Made by a program: the position numbers and the translations under genes. From Melghirimyces thermohalophilus (GTDB lineage: Bacteria; Bacillota; Bacilli; Thermoactinomycetales; DSM-45169), in assembly GCF_900102685.1 (NCBI RefSeq), contig NZ_FMZA01000008.1, positions 100,746 to 164,745 of the forward strand: 64,000 nt of DNA. The letters run 5' to 3'. Below are positions 1 to 8,737 of the stretch, in pieces. The notes below the pieces were generated by a model, which was given only the letters and a program-made list of their open reading frames with translations, did no database searches and had not been told where the DNA came from. Every line of letters begins with the position of its first letter. Within the stretch, counting starts at the first letter, position 1.

Positions 1-87
1 ACCCAAAACTTTGGTGAATGATGAAAAGGGTTTCGGGACAAAGTATAGCTGATTCCCGAAATCAGCCGGATGCCTTCGTCCCCGTTC

Positions 88-117
88 TTGACATTGCTTC
101 GGCCCGTTGGCTATCAT
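88..117 (+). promoter_or_regulatory. Sigma-A-like promoter of qcrABC
   Basis: A consensus -35 TTGACA (88-93) and a -10 TATCAT (112-117) are separated by 18 nt. It is the only good promoter-like sequence in front of qcrA, leaving a leader of about 70 nt. The first 87 bases contain no supported gene. Confidence 0.6.
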
Positions 118-192
118 GAGTATGTCCTAGTAATCCTCATGGTTCCGGTCCGGTTGGACGTTATTGTCGTATAGAGGGAGGTCGGAAGAGTC

Positions 193-717
193 GTGAGCGA
201 AAAGGAAAATCAGCGGAAGCCGGGAATGTCACGCCGCCGGTTTTTAACCTACACGATAGCGAGTACCGGCGGTTTTCTTGCGTCTGGTGTGTTGTTCCCG
301 ATGATTCGATTCGCTGTCGATCCGCTCTTACAAAAGGGAACGGATACGAAGTTTGTGGACGTCGGGCCGGTGGATGAATTCGGCGAATCACCCAAAAAAG
401 TCGAATTCCGCATTCATCGTAAAGACGGTTGGTACCAGAAAGAAGGCGGTGAGAAAGCGACTGCCTGGGTACTGAAGGAAGGTTCCAAAATTTTGGCGCT
501 TTCCCCGATCTGCAAGCACTTAGGGTGCACGGTGAAATGGGAGGGCGGCGGTTTCCAGGATCAGTTTTACTGTCCCTGTCACGGGGGTCTTTACACAAAG
601 GATGGGGTGAATGTCCCCGGAACACCGCCCAATGCCCCACTCGATACTTACGCCTACAAAGTAGAAGGCGGGAGGCTCCTTCTGGGCCCTCTAGAAACAC
701 GCGGGGGAGGTGCCTAA
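193..717 (+). CDS. qcrA: Menaquinol-cytochrome c reductase Rieske iron-sulfur subunit
   Basis: Rieske [2Fe-2S] subunit of the bc complex that passes electrons from menaquinol to cytochrome c at the membrane. The 174-residue protein has a twin-arginine motif SRRRFL (13-18) followed by a hydrophobic anchor, then a Rieske fold with CKHLGC (107-112) and CPCHG (127-131). Ligands should be C107, H109, C127 and H130, with a C112-C129 disulfide. The GTG start is placed by the GAGGGAGG ribosome-binding site about 10 nt upstream. It begins the qcrABC operon, 3 nt before qcrB. Confidence 0.95.
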   Translation: MSEKENQRKPGMSRRRFLTYTIASTGGFLASGVLFPMIRFAVDPLLQKGTDTKFVDVGPVDEFGESPKKVEFRIHRKDGWYQKEGGEKATAWVLKEGSKILALSPICKHLGCTVKWEGGGFQDQFYCPCHGGLYTKDGVNVPGTPPNAPLDTYAYKVEGGRLLLGPLETRGGGA

Positions 718-720
718 ATT

Positions 721-1392
721 ATGCTGAAAACAGCTTACGAGTGGTTAGACCGGCGGCTGGATATCACTCCGATGTGGAGGGATATCGCCGACCATGAAGT
801 ACCGGAACACGTCAATCCCGCTCACCATTTCTCGGCATTTATCTACTGCTTCGGTGGGTTAACTTTTTTTATCGTGGTCATTCAAATCCTGTCGGGAATG
901 TTTCTGACCATGTACTATGTTCCGGATATTGAAAATGCCTGGAAGAGCGTCGATTATCTCCAGAATGAAATCGCATTCGGACATATTGTACGGGGAATGC
1001 ACCACTGGGGAGCCAGCGTTTCGATTGTTATGCTGTTTTTGCACACCCTGAGAGTTTTCTTCACGGGTTCCTACAAACATCCCCGTGAGTTCAACTGGGT
1101 GATTGGAATGTTGCTATTCTTCACCATGCTCGGCCTCGGCTTTACCGGGTATCTTCTGCCCTGGGACAATAAAGCTTACTTTGCCACCAAAGTGGGGATT
1201 GAAATTGCGGCCAGCGTTCCGGTGGTTGGTAGCTTCATCGCCACATTCCTGCAGGGGGGAGAGATTGTCGGGGCGCAGACGCTGGCGCGATTCTTTGCCT
1301 TGCACGTCTTCTTCCTCCCGGCCGCATTGCTTGGCCTGATGGGAGCTCACTTCTTCCTGATTCGGAAGCAAGGGATCTCGGGGCCGTTATAA
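721..1392 (+). CDS. qcrB: Menaquinol-cytochrome c reductase cytochrome b subunit
   Basis: Cytochrome b6-type subunit, 223 residues, which is the usual length for the Bacillus QcrB (cytochrome b N-terminal half). Four predicted membrane helices carry the haem-ligand histidines in the contexts RGMHHWGAS and FALHVFFLP. It provides the two b haems of the Q cycle. The gene sits between qcrA (3-nt gap) and qcrC (24-nt gap), so it is translated from the same operon. Confidence 0.95.
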   Translation: MLKTAYEWLDRRLDITPMWRDIADHEVPEHVNPAHHFSAFIYCFGGLTFFIVVIQILSGMFLTMYYVPDIENAWKSVDYLQNEIAFGHIVRGMHHWGASVSIVMLFLHTLRVFFTGSYKHPREFNWVIGMLLFFTMLGLGFTGYLLPWDNKAYFATKVGIEIAASVPVVGSFIATFLQGGEIVGAQTLARFFALHVFFLPAALLGLMGAHFFLIRKQGISGPL

Positions 1393-1416
1393 GCCGAAGG
1401 TTAGGGGGGAAAACAT

Positions 1417-2223
1417 ATGGCACACAATGAGGGTAAGGATCAAGAAGTCCACTTTGTGGGTGACTCGAGGGTTCAGGTCAATAAAAACCGACCCGTTCCT
1501 AAGGATTATTCTGAGTTTCCCGGTAAGACGGAAGCGTTTTTTCCGAACTTCCTGCTGAAGGAATGGATGGTTGGTGTTGTGGTACTCGTCGGTTTCATGG
1601 CTTTGGTCTTGTCTGAAAAACCGCCCTTGGGCCAACAAGCCGACCCGACAAACACCAGCTTCCTTCCGGTACCGGACTGGTACTTTTTGTTCCTGTATGA
1701 ACTACTGAAATTTAAATGGGCCTCCGGTCCCTTTGTCGTTCTGGGAACCGTCGTGGTTCCGGGCCTCCTGTTTGGCGGGCTGTTCTTGGCGCCGTGGCTG
1801 GATCGTGGCAAGGATCGCCGTCCATTCAAGCGGCCGGTCACCACCGGCATCGCACTCCTGACCCTGGTGGCGATCGTTACATTGACTTGGGTTGCGTGGG
1901 ACGAACATGAAAAACAATTGGCATCCCAACCGAAGGGTACCAGTGAAGATGCGAAAATTGTTCATCCCGAAGATCCCGCTTATGAGATCTATAAGAACAA
2001 TGCTTGCGTCAACTGTCACGGTCAGAAGCTGGAAGGCTTGCAGGGCCCCGCGCTGAGAGGCATCGGTGACGCGTATACCCCGGAAGAGATCATTACGATC
2101 ATGGACGAAGGGAAAGGTCAGATGCCTGCCGGTATGTTCCAGGGAACTGAGGAAGAAAAGCGTCAGCTCGCAGAGTGGCTGGCTAAACAAGATCCGCCGA
2201 AAGAAGAAAAAGAACAGCAGTGA
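1417..2223 (+). CDS. qcrC: Menaquinol-cytochrome c reductase subunit IV/cytochrome c fusion
   Basis: 268 residues. The N-terminal two thirds resembles subunit IV of b6f complexes, with three hydrophobic segments and a PDWYF motif at about 86-90, the local version of the PEWY quinol-site motif. The C-terminal domain is a c-type cytochrome with CVNCH at 197-201 and a MPAGMF segment that can supply the axial methionine. This subunit IV-cytochrome c fusion is typical of Bacillus QcrC. A G-rich ribosome-binding site lies just before the ATG, and a terminator follows. Confidence 0.95.
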   Translation: MAHNEGKDQEVHFVGDSRVQVNKNRPVPKDYSEFPGKTEAFFPNFLLKEWMVGVVVLVGFMALVLSEKPPLGQQADPTNTSFLPVPDWYFLFLYELLKFKWASGPFVVLGTVVVPGLLFGGLFLAPWLDRGKDRRPFKRPVTTGIALLTLVAIVTLTWVAWDEHEKQLASQPKGTSEDAKIVHPEDPAYEIYKNNACVNCHGQKLEGLQGPALRGIGDAYTPEEIITIMDEGKGQMPAGMFQGTEEEKRQLAEWLAKQDPPKEEKEQQ

Positions 2224-2241
2224 CGGGGATTTCCCCGCACC

Positions 2242-2268
2242 ACCCGGCCCCGTTACGGGCCGGGTTTT
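2242..2268 (+). terminator. Terminator after qcrABC
   Basis: A 9-bp GC stem (ACCCGGCCC / GGGCCGGGT) is followed by TTTT. It lies 20 nt after the qcrC stop and ends the operon before ypjA. Confidence 0.8.
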
Positions 2269-2291
2269 CTATTGGAAATGAGGGATGTTCA

Positions 2292-2942
2292 TTGCAGTTA
2301 CGGTGGTGGTGGGATCGATGGAAAACGGAGCTGGATCGTCGGTGGTTTTTGCAGGTGCTGTTTCTGATCAATCTGGTCGGTTCGATATACGGATTTTACT
2401 GGTATAAAAACCAGTTAATCGCCACAGGAAACTGGCTCAACTTGTTTGTCCCTGACAGTCCGACAGCCAGCCTGGCGTTCTCCTGGGTTTTGCTGTTGTA
2501 TCTCTGTCGCAGGCGGAGTCCATTCTGGGAAGCCTTTGCCGGTGTAACCCTGTTTAAATACGGGATCTGGGCGGTGGCCATGATTCTGGTGGGAGCGGCC
2601 CTGGCGGAGGGTCCCTTTCTGCAAGCACTCACCTGGACCGATTGGATGTTGATGGGTTCTCATCTGGGTATGGCCTTGGAAGGTGTCCTCTACAGCCGGT
2701 TTTTCACCTTCGGCAGAAAGGAGCTTATTCTTGTCGGGGTTTGGACCCTATTAAACGATGGGGTCGATTACGGCCTGGATCTTCATCCCTGGCTTCCCCT
2801 GTCCATGATCGGGTTGGATTCTGCGGTGGCTATTTTTACAATCGGTCTCAGTCTGATCAGCCTTACGCTCTTTGCTATTCTGACTTGGCCGGAAAAAGAA
2901 GACCGGAAATGGGAATATACCCTCTGGTTGAATTTCCATTAA
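2292..2942 (+). CDS. ypjA: YpjA-like DUF1405 membrane protein
   Basis: Integral membrane protein of about 216 residues with six or more hydrophobic segments, matching the position and character of B. subtilis YpjA (DUF1405, function unknown). An in-frame GTG overlaps the qcrC stop, but that extension would run through the terminator hairpin. The TTG at 2292, with GAGGGATG about 8 nt upstream, is preferred and gives an N-terminus MQLRWWWDRWK before the first helix. It is followed by ypjB, as in Bacillus. Confidence 0.75.
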   Translation: MQLRWWWDRWKTELDRRWFLQVLFLINLVGSIYGFYWYKNQLIATGNWLNLFVPDSPTASLAFSWVLLLYLCRRRSPFWEAFAGVTLFKYGIWAVAMILVGAALAEGPFLQALTWTDWMLMGSHLGMALEGVLYSRFFTFGRKELILVGVWTLLNDGVDYGLDLHPWLPLSMIGLDSAVAIFTIGLSLISLTLFAILTWPEKEDRKWEYTLWLNFH

Positions 2943-3089
2943 AAAAACCAGTTTGTACAGCAAACCAAATATTATATTGGGAACGAACCTGACAAGGTCC
3001 GCTTATTGAAAGTTTCATGCCCTCCTCATGTCCGGGTCGGTCATGCATAAGATGATAGAAAATCGTCTTGTCCGGAGGAGGAGGATGTT

Positions 3090-3905
3090 GTGCCACGGGT
3101 GTTATGGGGTTGGATGCTGATCGGGCTGATCTTCCATGTGTTAGTGGGTCCGATGATAGTGATGGCTGAAGAAGGGAACGGTCCGGGAAGTTGGTCCCGT
3201 CAGGCGGAAAATATTGATCGGTTGGTGGATGAAGGGAAGTGGGAACAAGCGAAGGGTGAACTGAACCGATTGGCCGACAACTTTTCCAAGGGGGACTTTT
3301 CCCAGGAGGATTTGCAAGTGGAGGGAATCGAGTCGCTTTCAGATACATTGGTGGAGTTGGATCGGGAGCTAGTCAGGGTGATGCCACGTCCCGATCGATT
3401 GCAATTTGCCTCGGAGCGGATGCGGCTGGCCTTTGATGCTTTGGCCCATCCTCATCAACCCTTGTGGCACCAATATGAGCCGCAGCTGTTGGAAGACATC
3501 GCGAGGGTGAGACAGGCGATGAAAAAAAATCAACCGGAGACGGTACGTTCCCGCATCCGGATCATGGTTCGCCACTATGAGCAGTTGGAACCGGCATTGT
3601 TCGTTTCCCGAAAACCTGAGGTGGTGGGAGCCGTGGGTTCTATCCTTCACTCCATGGAGCAAACGGTGAAGCGGGAGCCGATGCAAATGAGCCGCCTGCG
3701 CACTCCTCTCGATCAATGGGAACAAATGATCCCTCCCCTGATCAAGGGAAAGGATCAGAATGTGTTGGCGGTAGCTCACACAGGCCGTCCTGCCTGGCCG
3801 ATGTCAGCCGTAATTCTGGGCGGTATTATCGCCAGTGCGTTGTTATATGTCGGTTGGCAAAAATACCGCCACACTCCTGAGGGGGTTATGTCCGGTCATA
3901 GGTGA
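3090..3905 (+). CDS. ypjB: Sporulation protein YpjB
   Basis: 271 residues with a signal peptide (about 1-25), a mostly helical extracytoplasmic region and one C-terminal membrane helix (about 235-255), which is the YpjB layout. In Bacillus the family is linked to sporulation; its biochemical role is unknown. A strong GGAGGAGGAGGA site precedes the GTG start. The 3' end overlaps the end of the convergent YitT gene by 20 nt. Confidence 0.8.
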   Translation: MPRVLWGWMLIGLIFHVLVGPMIVMAEEGNGPGSWSRQAENIDRLVDEGKWEQAKGELNRLADNFSKGDFSQEDLQVEGIESLSDTLVELDRELVRVMPRPDRLQFASERMRLAFDALAHPHQPLWHQYEPQLLEDIARVRQAMKKNQPETVRSRIRIMVRHYEQLEPALFVSRKPEVVGAVGSILHSMEQTVKREPMQMSRLRTPLDQWEQMIPPLIKGKDQNVLAVAHTGRPAWPMSAVILGGIIASALLYVGWQKYRHTPEGVMSGHR

Positions 3906-4731
3906 ATCCTTCACCTAGCACATCCCGAACATCATGGACCACGACAAAGGCATAAGGGTCGATGGAGTGGACCAGGTTTTTCATCCGGGGCAGCTCGTTG
4001 CGGCTGATTACCACATAGAGAACCTCTTTGTTCGTTCCGGTGTAGCCTCCTCGACCTTTGAGCAAGGTGACGCCTCGCCCCATTTGACGATTGATTTGTT
4101 CGGAAATGTCGACAGCGGAGCTGGAGATGATCGTGGCGGCTTTGGCGGTGTCCAATCCCTCCACTACAAAATCGATCACCCGCGCTCCGATAAAAACAGC
4201 GACTACGGTATACATCGCTTTTTCGCGACCGATGAAGAAGGCAGAAGCGACGATCACCAACAAATCAAACAGAAACATCGTTCGCCCGATGCTCCAACCG
4301 AGATATTTATTGCCTAAGCGGGCGATGATGTCTGCGCCGCCGGTTGTTCCCCCGGTACGGAAGATCAGCCCGAGGCCGCTGCCGACCATCACCCCGGTGT
4401 ACAAGGCAGCGAGCAGGGGGTCATTTACCGTTTCGTAGTTACCTTCGGTCAACCAGAGGGCTACAGAGACGAAGGTGGTACCGATGATGGTGTAGATGAG
4501 GGTGCGCTTGCCAAATACCTTGTAGCCCAAAATAAAAAGGGGAATATTAAGCACCAGGATGACCATGCCAGGTGAAAAGCCGTACAAATAGAAAAAAATC
4601 AGGGAGATCCCAGTGAAGCCGCCTTCGGAGAGTTTATTGGGAATGGCGAAATAATTGACACCTAGGGCGAAAATCAGGGACCCTAAGAGTATCATCAAGA
4701 TGGGTCGCACGTGTTTCAACAAGGCTTTCAT
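3886..4731 (-). CDS. ypjC: YitT family membrane protein (YpjC-like)
   Basis: 281 residues. The N-terminal part has about five hydrophobic segments (DUF161/YitT family). The C-terminal cytoplasmic domain of about 80 residues contains GRGVTLLKGRGGYTG and ends in a DUF2179-type fold. The family is common in spore formers and no transport substrate is established. Its place between ypjB and the MazG gene matches ypjC of B. subtilis, although here it is on the opposite strand. A second YitT gene lies at 43083 and a relic at 55881. Confidence 0.85.
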   Translation of the reverse strand: MKALLKHVRPILMILLGSLIFALGVNYFAIPNKLSEGGFTGISLIFFYLYGFSPGMVILVLNIPLFILGYKVFGKRTLIYTIIGTTFVSVALWLTEGNYETVNDPLLAALYTGVMVGSGLGLIFRTGGTTGGADIIARLGNKYLGWSIGRTMFLFDLLVIVASAFFIGREKAMYTVVAVFIGARVIDFVVEGLDTAKAATIISSSAVDISEQINRQMGRGVTLLKGRGGYTGTNKEVLYVVISRNELPRMKNLVHSIDPYAFVVVHDVRDVLGEGFTYDRT

Positions 4732-4770
4732 CGCTTTGCCTCCTCCATGAAAGGATGTTCAGCATGCCTT

Positions 4771-4799
4771 ATTATAATGACCTTCAGGGGGGACGGCAA
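4771..4799 (-). promoter_or_regulatory. Promoter of the YitT gene at 3886
   Basis: Read on the minus strand: -35 TTGCCG (4794-4799), a 17-nt spacer and a perfect -10 TATAAT (4771-4776), about 40 nt before the ATG of the YitT gene. Confidence 0.55.
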
Positions 4800-4932
4800 T
4801 GAGGTGAGATAATACTCCACCCGGATTCCTTATTATCCGTCAACGGGTTCCGTTCCACTCCGGGAAAAGACAGGTTTGTCTTCATTCTGCGGATCCGTTA
4901 CGATGAAAGTGGGATGGAGAGGGGGGAGAAAG

Positions 4933-5289
4933 TTGGACAGCAAGAAAATGAGCGATATGCAGCAGGAAGTGGACCGATACATTTCTCAATTTAAAGAGGG
5001 TTATTTTCACCCCCTGTCCATGCTCGCCCGCATGACGGAAGAAGTGGGGGAGCTGGCCCGGGAAGTGAATCATCGCTATGGTGAAAAACCCAAGAAAACA
5101 GATGAAGCCGACCGCAGCATGGAGATGGAATTGGGTGACCTCTTGTTTATCATCATCTGCTTTGCCAACTCACTACATATTGATTTAGATGAAGCGTTTC
5201 AGTTGGTGATGGACAAGTATAACACCCGGGATGCGAATCGTTGGACTCGAATCGAGCCAGAAGATAAAACGAAAGAGGACCTAGATTAA
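4933..5289 (+). CDS. ypjD: MazG-like nucleotide pyrophosphohydrolase (YpjD-like)
   Basis: About 118 residues of the MazG/YpjD all-alpha NTP pyrophosphohydrolase family, which hydrolyses (d)NTPs or related nucleotides to monophosphates. The metal-binding pattern is visible as EEVGELAREV followed by MEMELGDLLF (E-x-x-E, then E-x-x-D). The TTG start follows a GGGGGGAG site and fits the length of B. subtilis YpjD. An upstream in-frame ATG at 4876 is possible but would add a non-homologous segment. It is directly upstream of dapB. Confidence 0.85.
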   Translation: MDSKKMSDMQQEVDRYISQFKEGYFHPLSMLARMTEEVGELAREVNHRYGEKPKKTDEADRSMEMELGDLLFIIICFANSLHIDLDEAFQLVMDKYNTRDANRWTRIEPEDKTKEDLD

Positions 5290-5335
5290 AAGGAGGGGAG
5301 CACGCCCGGTCCCGGATACCGGGCGATGCGATGCT
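5288..5335 (+). promoter_or_regulatory. dapB leader with hairpin between Shine-Dalgarno and start
   Basis: A strong AAAAGGAGGGG sequence (5288-5298) lies about 39 nt from the dapB ATG, too far for normal use. A 7-bp stem GCCCGGT/ACCGGGC (5304-5310 with 5318-5324) sits between them. Folding would shorten the effective gap to about 18 nt. The sequence immediately before the ATG has no other good ribosome-binding site. Confidence 0.4.
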
Positions 5336-6139
5336 ATGAATCCGATTCGTGTAGTTGTGGCCGGCGCAACCGGTCGAATGGGCAGTGAAACAGTAAAGAT
5401 GATCGCCCGGGAGGAAGGATTGATCTTGACAGCCGCCCTAAGCCGTACCCAAGCAGGGAAGGATGTAGGGATAGTGAACCGGATCGGTGAATGGGGCATT
5501 TCCTTGACTGATTCAGTAGAGGATGCCCTGGAACAGGGTCAACCCGATGTATGGATCGACTTTACTACTCCCGAACAAGTCAAACGAAACGTGGAGCTGG
5601 CGATTGACGCCGGTGTACGGCCTGTTGTGGGAACTTCCGGTTTGACTGAAGAAGAGATCAAACAACTGGACGAGCGTTGCCGGGAACAAGGGATTGGCGG
5701 TATCATCGCTCCTAATTTTGCCCTGGGTGCAGTCCTGATGATGGTGTTTGCCTCCAAAGCGGCCAAATATTTGCCGGATGTAGAGGTGATCGAGATGCAC
5801 CATGATCAAAAACTGGATGCCCCCTCCGGTACCGCGATGAAAACAGCAGAGCTGATTTCCCGCGAGAGAGAAGAGAAAAAACAAGGGCACCCGGAGGAGA
5901 AGGAAACTCTAGAAGGAGCCCGCGGGGGTTACCGGGATGGATTTCGTATCCACAGTGTCCGCCTTCCCGGCCTGGTAGCCCACCAGGAGGTTCTCTTCGG
6001 AGGGCCAGGGCAGCTGTTGACCCTCCGGCATGATTCAATGAACCGGGAATCGTTTATGCCGGGAGTCAAGCTGGCGGTGGAGGAAGTGATGAATCGAACC
6101 GGCCTGATCTACGGTTTGGAAAATGTGATGGATCTCTAA
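5336..6139 (+). CDS. dapB: 4-hydroxy-tetrahydrodipicolinate reductase
   Basis: NAD(P)H-dependent reductase of the diaminopimelate/lysine pathway, needed for peptidoglycan and, in spore formers, for the dipicolinate branch precursor. 267 residues, the normal length. The N-terminal Rossmann motif is GATGRMG. The catalytic signature EMHHDQKLDAPSGTA supplies the histidine pair, Lys and the SGT loop. Its position between the MazG-like gene and mgsA matches B. subtilis. Confidence 0.97.
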   Translation: MNPIRVVVAGATGRMGSETVKMIAREEGLILTAALSRTQAGKDVGIVNRIGEWGISLTDSVEDALEQGQPDVWIDFTTPEQVKRNVELAIDAGVRPVVGTSGLTEEEIKQLDERCREQGIGGIIAPNFALGAVLMMVFASKAAKYLPDVEVIEMHHDQKLDAPSGTAMKTAELISREREEKKQGHPEEKETLEGARGGYRDGFRIHSVRLPGLVAHQEVLFGGPGQLLTLRHDSMNRESFMPGVKLAVEEVMNRTGLIYGLENVMDL

Positions 6140-6142
6140 CAC

Positions 6143-6179
6143 AAAAAACCCACCGTCGCACCGCGACGGTGGGTTTTTT
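6143..6179 (+). terminator. Terminator after dapB
   Basis: A near-perfect stem of 17 nt per arm (AAAAAACCCACCGTCGC and its complement) with a 3-nt loop and a T6 tail, 4 nt after dapB. It could work in both directions. Confidence 0.9.
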
Positions 6180-6277
6180 GTCAGTAAAAAAACTGAAATG
6201 TAAACAAGTTTGTTTCACAGACCTATAAATCGTTGGGCATCAAGCTTCTCAACAAGCCTGATTCCACCTTGGGTTTC

Positions 6278-6307
6278 TTGATTTCGGTTTTTAAAATGGA
6301 ATATAAT
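6278..6307 (+). promoter_or_regulatory. Promoter of the mgsA-bsh-cca-birA operon
   Basis: -35 TTGATT (6278-6283), an 18-nt spacer and a perfect TATAAT (6302-6307). The leader to mgsA would be about 160 nt and contains a small hairpin CGCATTG/CAGTGCG near 6383-6400. Confidence 0.6.
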
Positions 6308-6473
6308 GAAGTCAATTCAAAAAGACAACCTTTGACACAGGTCGCTTCCCGCGCGGTAGGGTGTACCGGGTGGGTTTTTTAGCGCATTGTTTGCAGTGCG
6401 TGTGATCGGTCGATGGTACGTGACCATTTATTTTTACAGAGTATGGATCGAGAAAGGGCAGAGGAGGAACGGT

Positions 6474-6887
6474 ATGAGGATCGCGCTGATCGCCCATGAT
6501 GAGAAAAAGGAAGAGATGGTTCGATTTGCAATCGCTTATCAGGAGCTATTAACGGACCATGTATTGTACGCCACGGGAACGACAGGGTCCCGTATAGCGG
6601 AAGCTACAGGGCTATCCGTTCATCGATTTTTGTCCGGCCCCTTGGGAGGGGATCAACAGATCGGAGCTTTACTGGCCGAAAACCGGTTGGACTGTATCAT
6701 TTTTTTACGAGATCCATTGACTGCACAGCCTCATGAACCAGACATTTTAGCACTTTTGCGCCTGGCTGATGTCCATGAGATTCCGGTGGCTACCAATCTT
6801 GCTTCAGCTGAGATCTTTATACGGTCCATGAAGCAAGGGGACTTAGATTGGAGACATGTGATCCGAGGGGAAAGGGGAGATGAATAA
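6474..6887 (+). CDS. mgsA: Methylglyoxal synthase
   Basis: Converts dihydroxyacetone phosphate to methylglyoxal plus phosphate, a bypass of lower glycolysis. 137 residues. Characteristic motifs: HDEKK near the N-terminus, [16 protein letters not shown] (catalytic Asp) and [11 protein letters not shown]. The ATG is chosen by GAGGAGG 6 nt upstream; longer in-frame starts add non-homologous sequence. Its stop overlaps the bshB1 start. Linking methylglyoxal production to bacillithiol synthesis is sensible, because bacillithiol helps detoxify methylglyoxal. Confidence 0.95.
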   Translation: MRIALIAHDEKKEEMVRFAIAYQELLTDHVLYATGTTGSRIAEATGLSVHRFLSGPLGGDQQIGALLAENRLDCIIFLRDPLTAQPHEPDILALLRLADVHEIPVATNLASAEIFIRSMKQGDLDWRHVIRGERGDE

Positions 6888-7597
6888 TGGAAGGCTCGGC
6901 AGCTAAAGTGGAGCTACTCGCCTTCGGGGCCCATCCCGATGATGTGGAGATCGGAGCCGCTGGCATTTTAGCTTGCCATGGGGCGATGGGTATCTCAACG
7001 GCCATCTGTGATTTGACCGACGGGGAGCTATCTACGAACGGGGATGTGGCCACTCGTAGGAAAGAAGCAGACCGGGCCGCGGAGATTTTAGGTTTGTCCG
7101 GACGCTATCGTGCGGGTTTTCCGGACAGGGGCTTGAAGGGATCCGACGAGCAGCTGGAATGGATGGTTCGTTTGATTCGGCGACTGCAACCGAGAGTGGT
7201 GCTGGCCCCGCACTGGGAGGATCGGCATCCGGATCATACTGCTTGCAGTCGCATGGTGCGAGAGGCGGTGTTTGATGCAGCGATCCGAAAAAAAGCAGCC
7301 GCGCAAGGAGAGGCTCCCCACCGGGTAGAGCAGCTTTTTTTCTATTTTATCAACAATACCGGACAAGCCGATGTGATTGTGGATGTCAGCGATGTCTATA
7401 AACACAAACAAGAGGCGATTCTGGCTTTTGAAAGCCAATTTGTACCGGGCCCGGACCGTCGGGATACGCCGCTGAATCGTCCGACTTACATCCCAATGGT
7501 GGAAGGGCGAGATCAGATCTGGGGACATCAGATCGGAGTCACCTACGGGGAAGGATTGGTTAGCGCCCAACCGATTTCCATGAGTTCATTAGTTTAA
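6887..7597 (+). CDS. bshB1: Bacillithiol biosynthesis deacetylase BshB1
   Basis: Zinc-dependent deacetylase that removes acetate from N-acetylglucosaminyl-malate in bacillithiol synthesis. 236 residues of the LmbE/PIG-L family, with the zinc motif GAHPDDVEIG at the N-terminus and HPDH further in (HWEDRHPDHTA). The ATG overlaps the mgsA stop (TAATG), so translation is coupled. bshA follows after 21 nt. Confidence 0.95.
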   Translation: MEGSAAKVELLAFGAHPDDVEIGAAGILACHGAMGISTAICDLTDGELSTNGDVATRRKEADRAAEILGLSGRYRAGFPDRGLKGSDEQLEWMVRLIRRLQPRVVLAPHWEDRHPDHTACSRMVREAVFDAAIRKKAAAQGEAPHRVEQLFFYFINNTGQADVIVDVSDVYKHKQEAILAFESQFVPGPDRRDTPLNRPTYIPMVEGRDQIWGHQIGVTYGEGLVSAQPISMSSLV

Positions 7598-7618
7598 GTA
7601 GGGATGGGAGGAGAATTC

Positions 7619-8737
7619 ATGCGTATCGGAATCACTTGTTATCCTAGCCACGGTGGATCCGGGGTGGTAGCCACGGAATTGGGGAAATTGATGGCGGAAC
7701 GGGGCCACCAGGTTCACTTCATTTCCTACGATATGCCATTTCGGCTGGGTCGTTTTTACCATAATGTCCATTACCACGAGGTGGAAGCCAACCGCTATGC
7801 GGTGTTCCGTTTTCCCCCTTACGATTTGGCGTTGGCTAATCGGATGGCCCAGGTGGCAAAAATGCATGACCTGGACGTTCTCCATGTTCATTATGCTGTT
7901 CCTCACGCAGTGTGCGCGTATCTGGCCAAGCAGATGGTAGGAGATTCATTGAAGGTGGTGACCACGTTACATGGGACGGATATTACAGTACTTGGTGAGG
8001 ACCCGTCCCTGAAGGATATCATCTGTTTTGGAATCAATAAAAGTGATGCGGTAACTGCCGTCTCCGATGATCTGATTCGGCAGACTCAAGAGTTGTTTTG
8101 TGTGGATCGTAAGTTGAACCGAATCTATAATTTTGTGGATCCACGGGTGTACCAACCGATCGATGTCTCGGATATCCGTTCCCAGTACGCAGGCCCGGAC
8201 GAGAAGCTCTTATTACATATTTCCAATTTCCGGGCTGTCAAACGGACAGACGATGTAATCCGGATCTTCGCAACAGTGACGTCTCAGCTTCCTTCTCGTT
8301 TGCTCCTGGTCGGGGAGGGGCCAGAATGGTCCCATTCCCTGGAGTTGGCCAAGGAATTGGGCCTTGAAGAGCGGATCACTTTTCTGGGAAAACAGGATGA
8401 GGTGGCCCGCTTGATCTCCCTGGCGGATTTGTTGCTGTTACCCTCTGCTAAAGAGAGCTTCGGCCTGGTGGCGTTGGAAGCAATGGCTTGTGGTGTGCCT
8501 ACAGTCGGCTCCAATGCCGGCGGTTTGCCGGAGGTGGTGGAGCACGGGGAGACGGGATATCTGTCGGAGATCGGAGATGTGGAAGCGATGGCGGACTATG
8601 CGGTCCGCTTGCTGTCGAACCCGGAGCTGTACCGCCGGTTTTCTGAGCAAGGTATTCAGCGGGCCCGGGTTCAGTTTTCCGCAGAGAAAATCGCTGATCA
8701 GTATGAAGAGCTGTATCGGCAGGTGATTGATCAATGA
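7619..8737 (+). CDS. bshA: N-acetyl-alpha-D-glucosaminyl L-malate synthase
   Basis: Retaining GT4 glycosyltransferase that joins UDP-GlcNAc to L-malate, the first step of bacillithiol synthesis. 372 residues with the two-Rossmann GT-B fold: the N-terminal domain has PSHGGSGVVATELG, and the C-terminal domain has the nucleotide-sugar segment ESFGLVALEAMACGVP. The ATG at 7619 is preceded by GGGAGGAG; an upstream ATG at 7604 lies inside that site. It overlaps cca by 4 nt. Confidence 0.95.
   Translation: MRIGITCYPSHGGSGVVATELGKLMAERGHQVHFISYDMPFRLGRFYHNVHYHEVEANRYAVFRFPPYDLALANRMAQVAKMHDLDVLHVHYAVPHAVCAYLAKQMVGDSLKVVTTLHGTDITVLGEDPSLKDIICFGINKSDAVTAVSDDLIRQTQELFCVDRKLNRIYNFVDPRVYQPIDVSDIRSQYAGPDEKLLLHISNFRAVKRTDDVIRIFATVTSQLPSRLLLVGEGPEWSHSLELAKELGLEERITFLGKQDEVARLISLADLLLLPSAKESFGLVALEAMACGVPTVGSNAGGLPEVVEHGETGYLSEIGDVEAMADYAVRLLSNPELYRRFSEQGIQRARVQFSAEKIADQYEELYRQVIDQ

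Noticed and set aside
2220..2291. GTG start of ypjA overlapping the qcrC stop
   Set aside because: The extra 24 codons run through a clear rho-independent terminator and carry no family similarity; TTG 2292 has its own ribosome-binding site.
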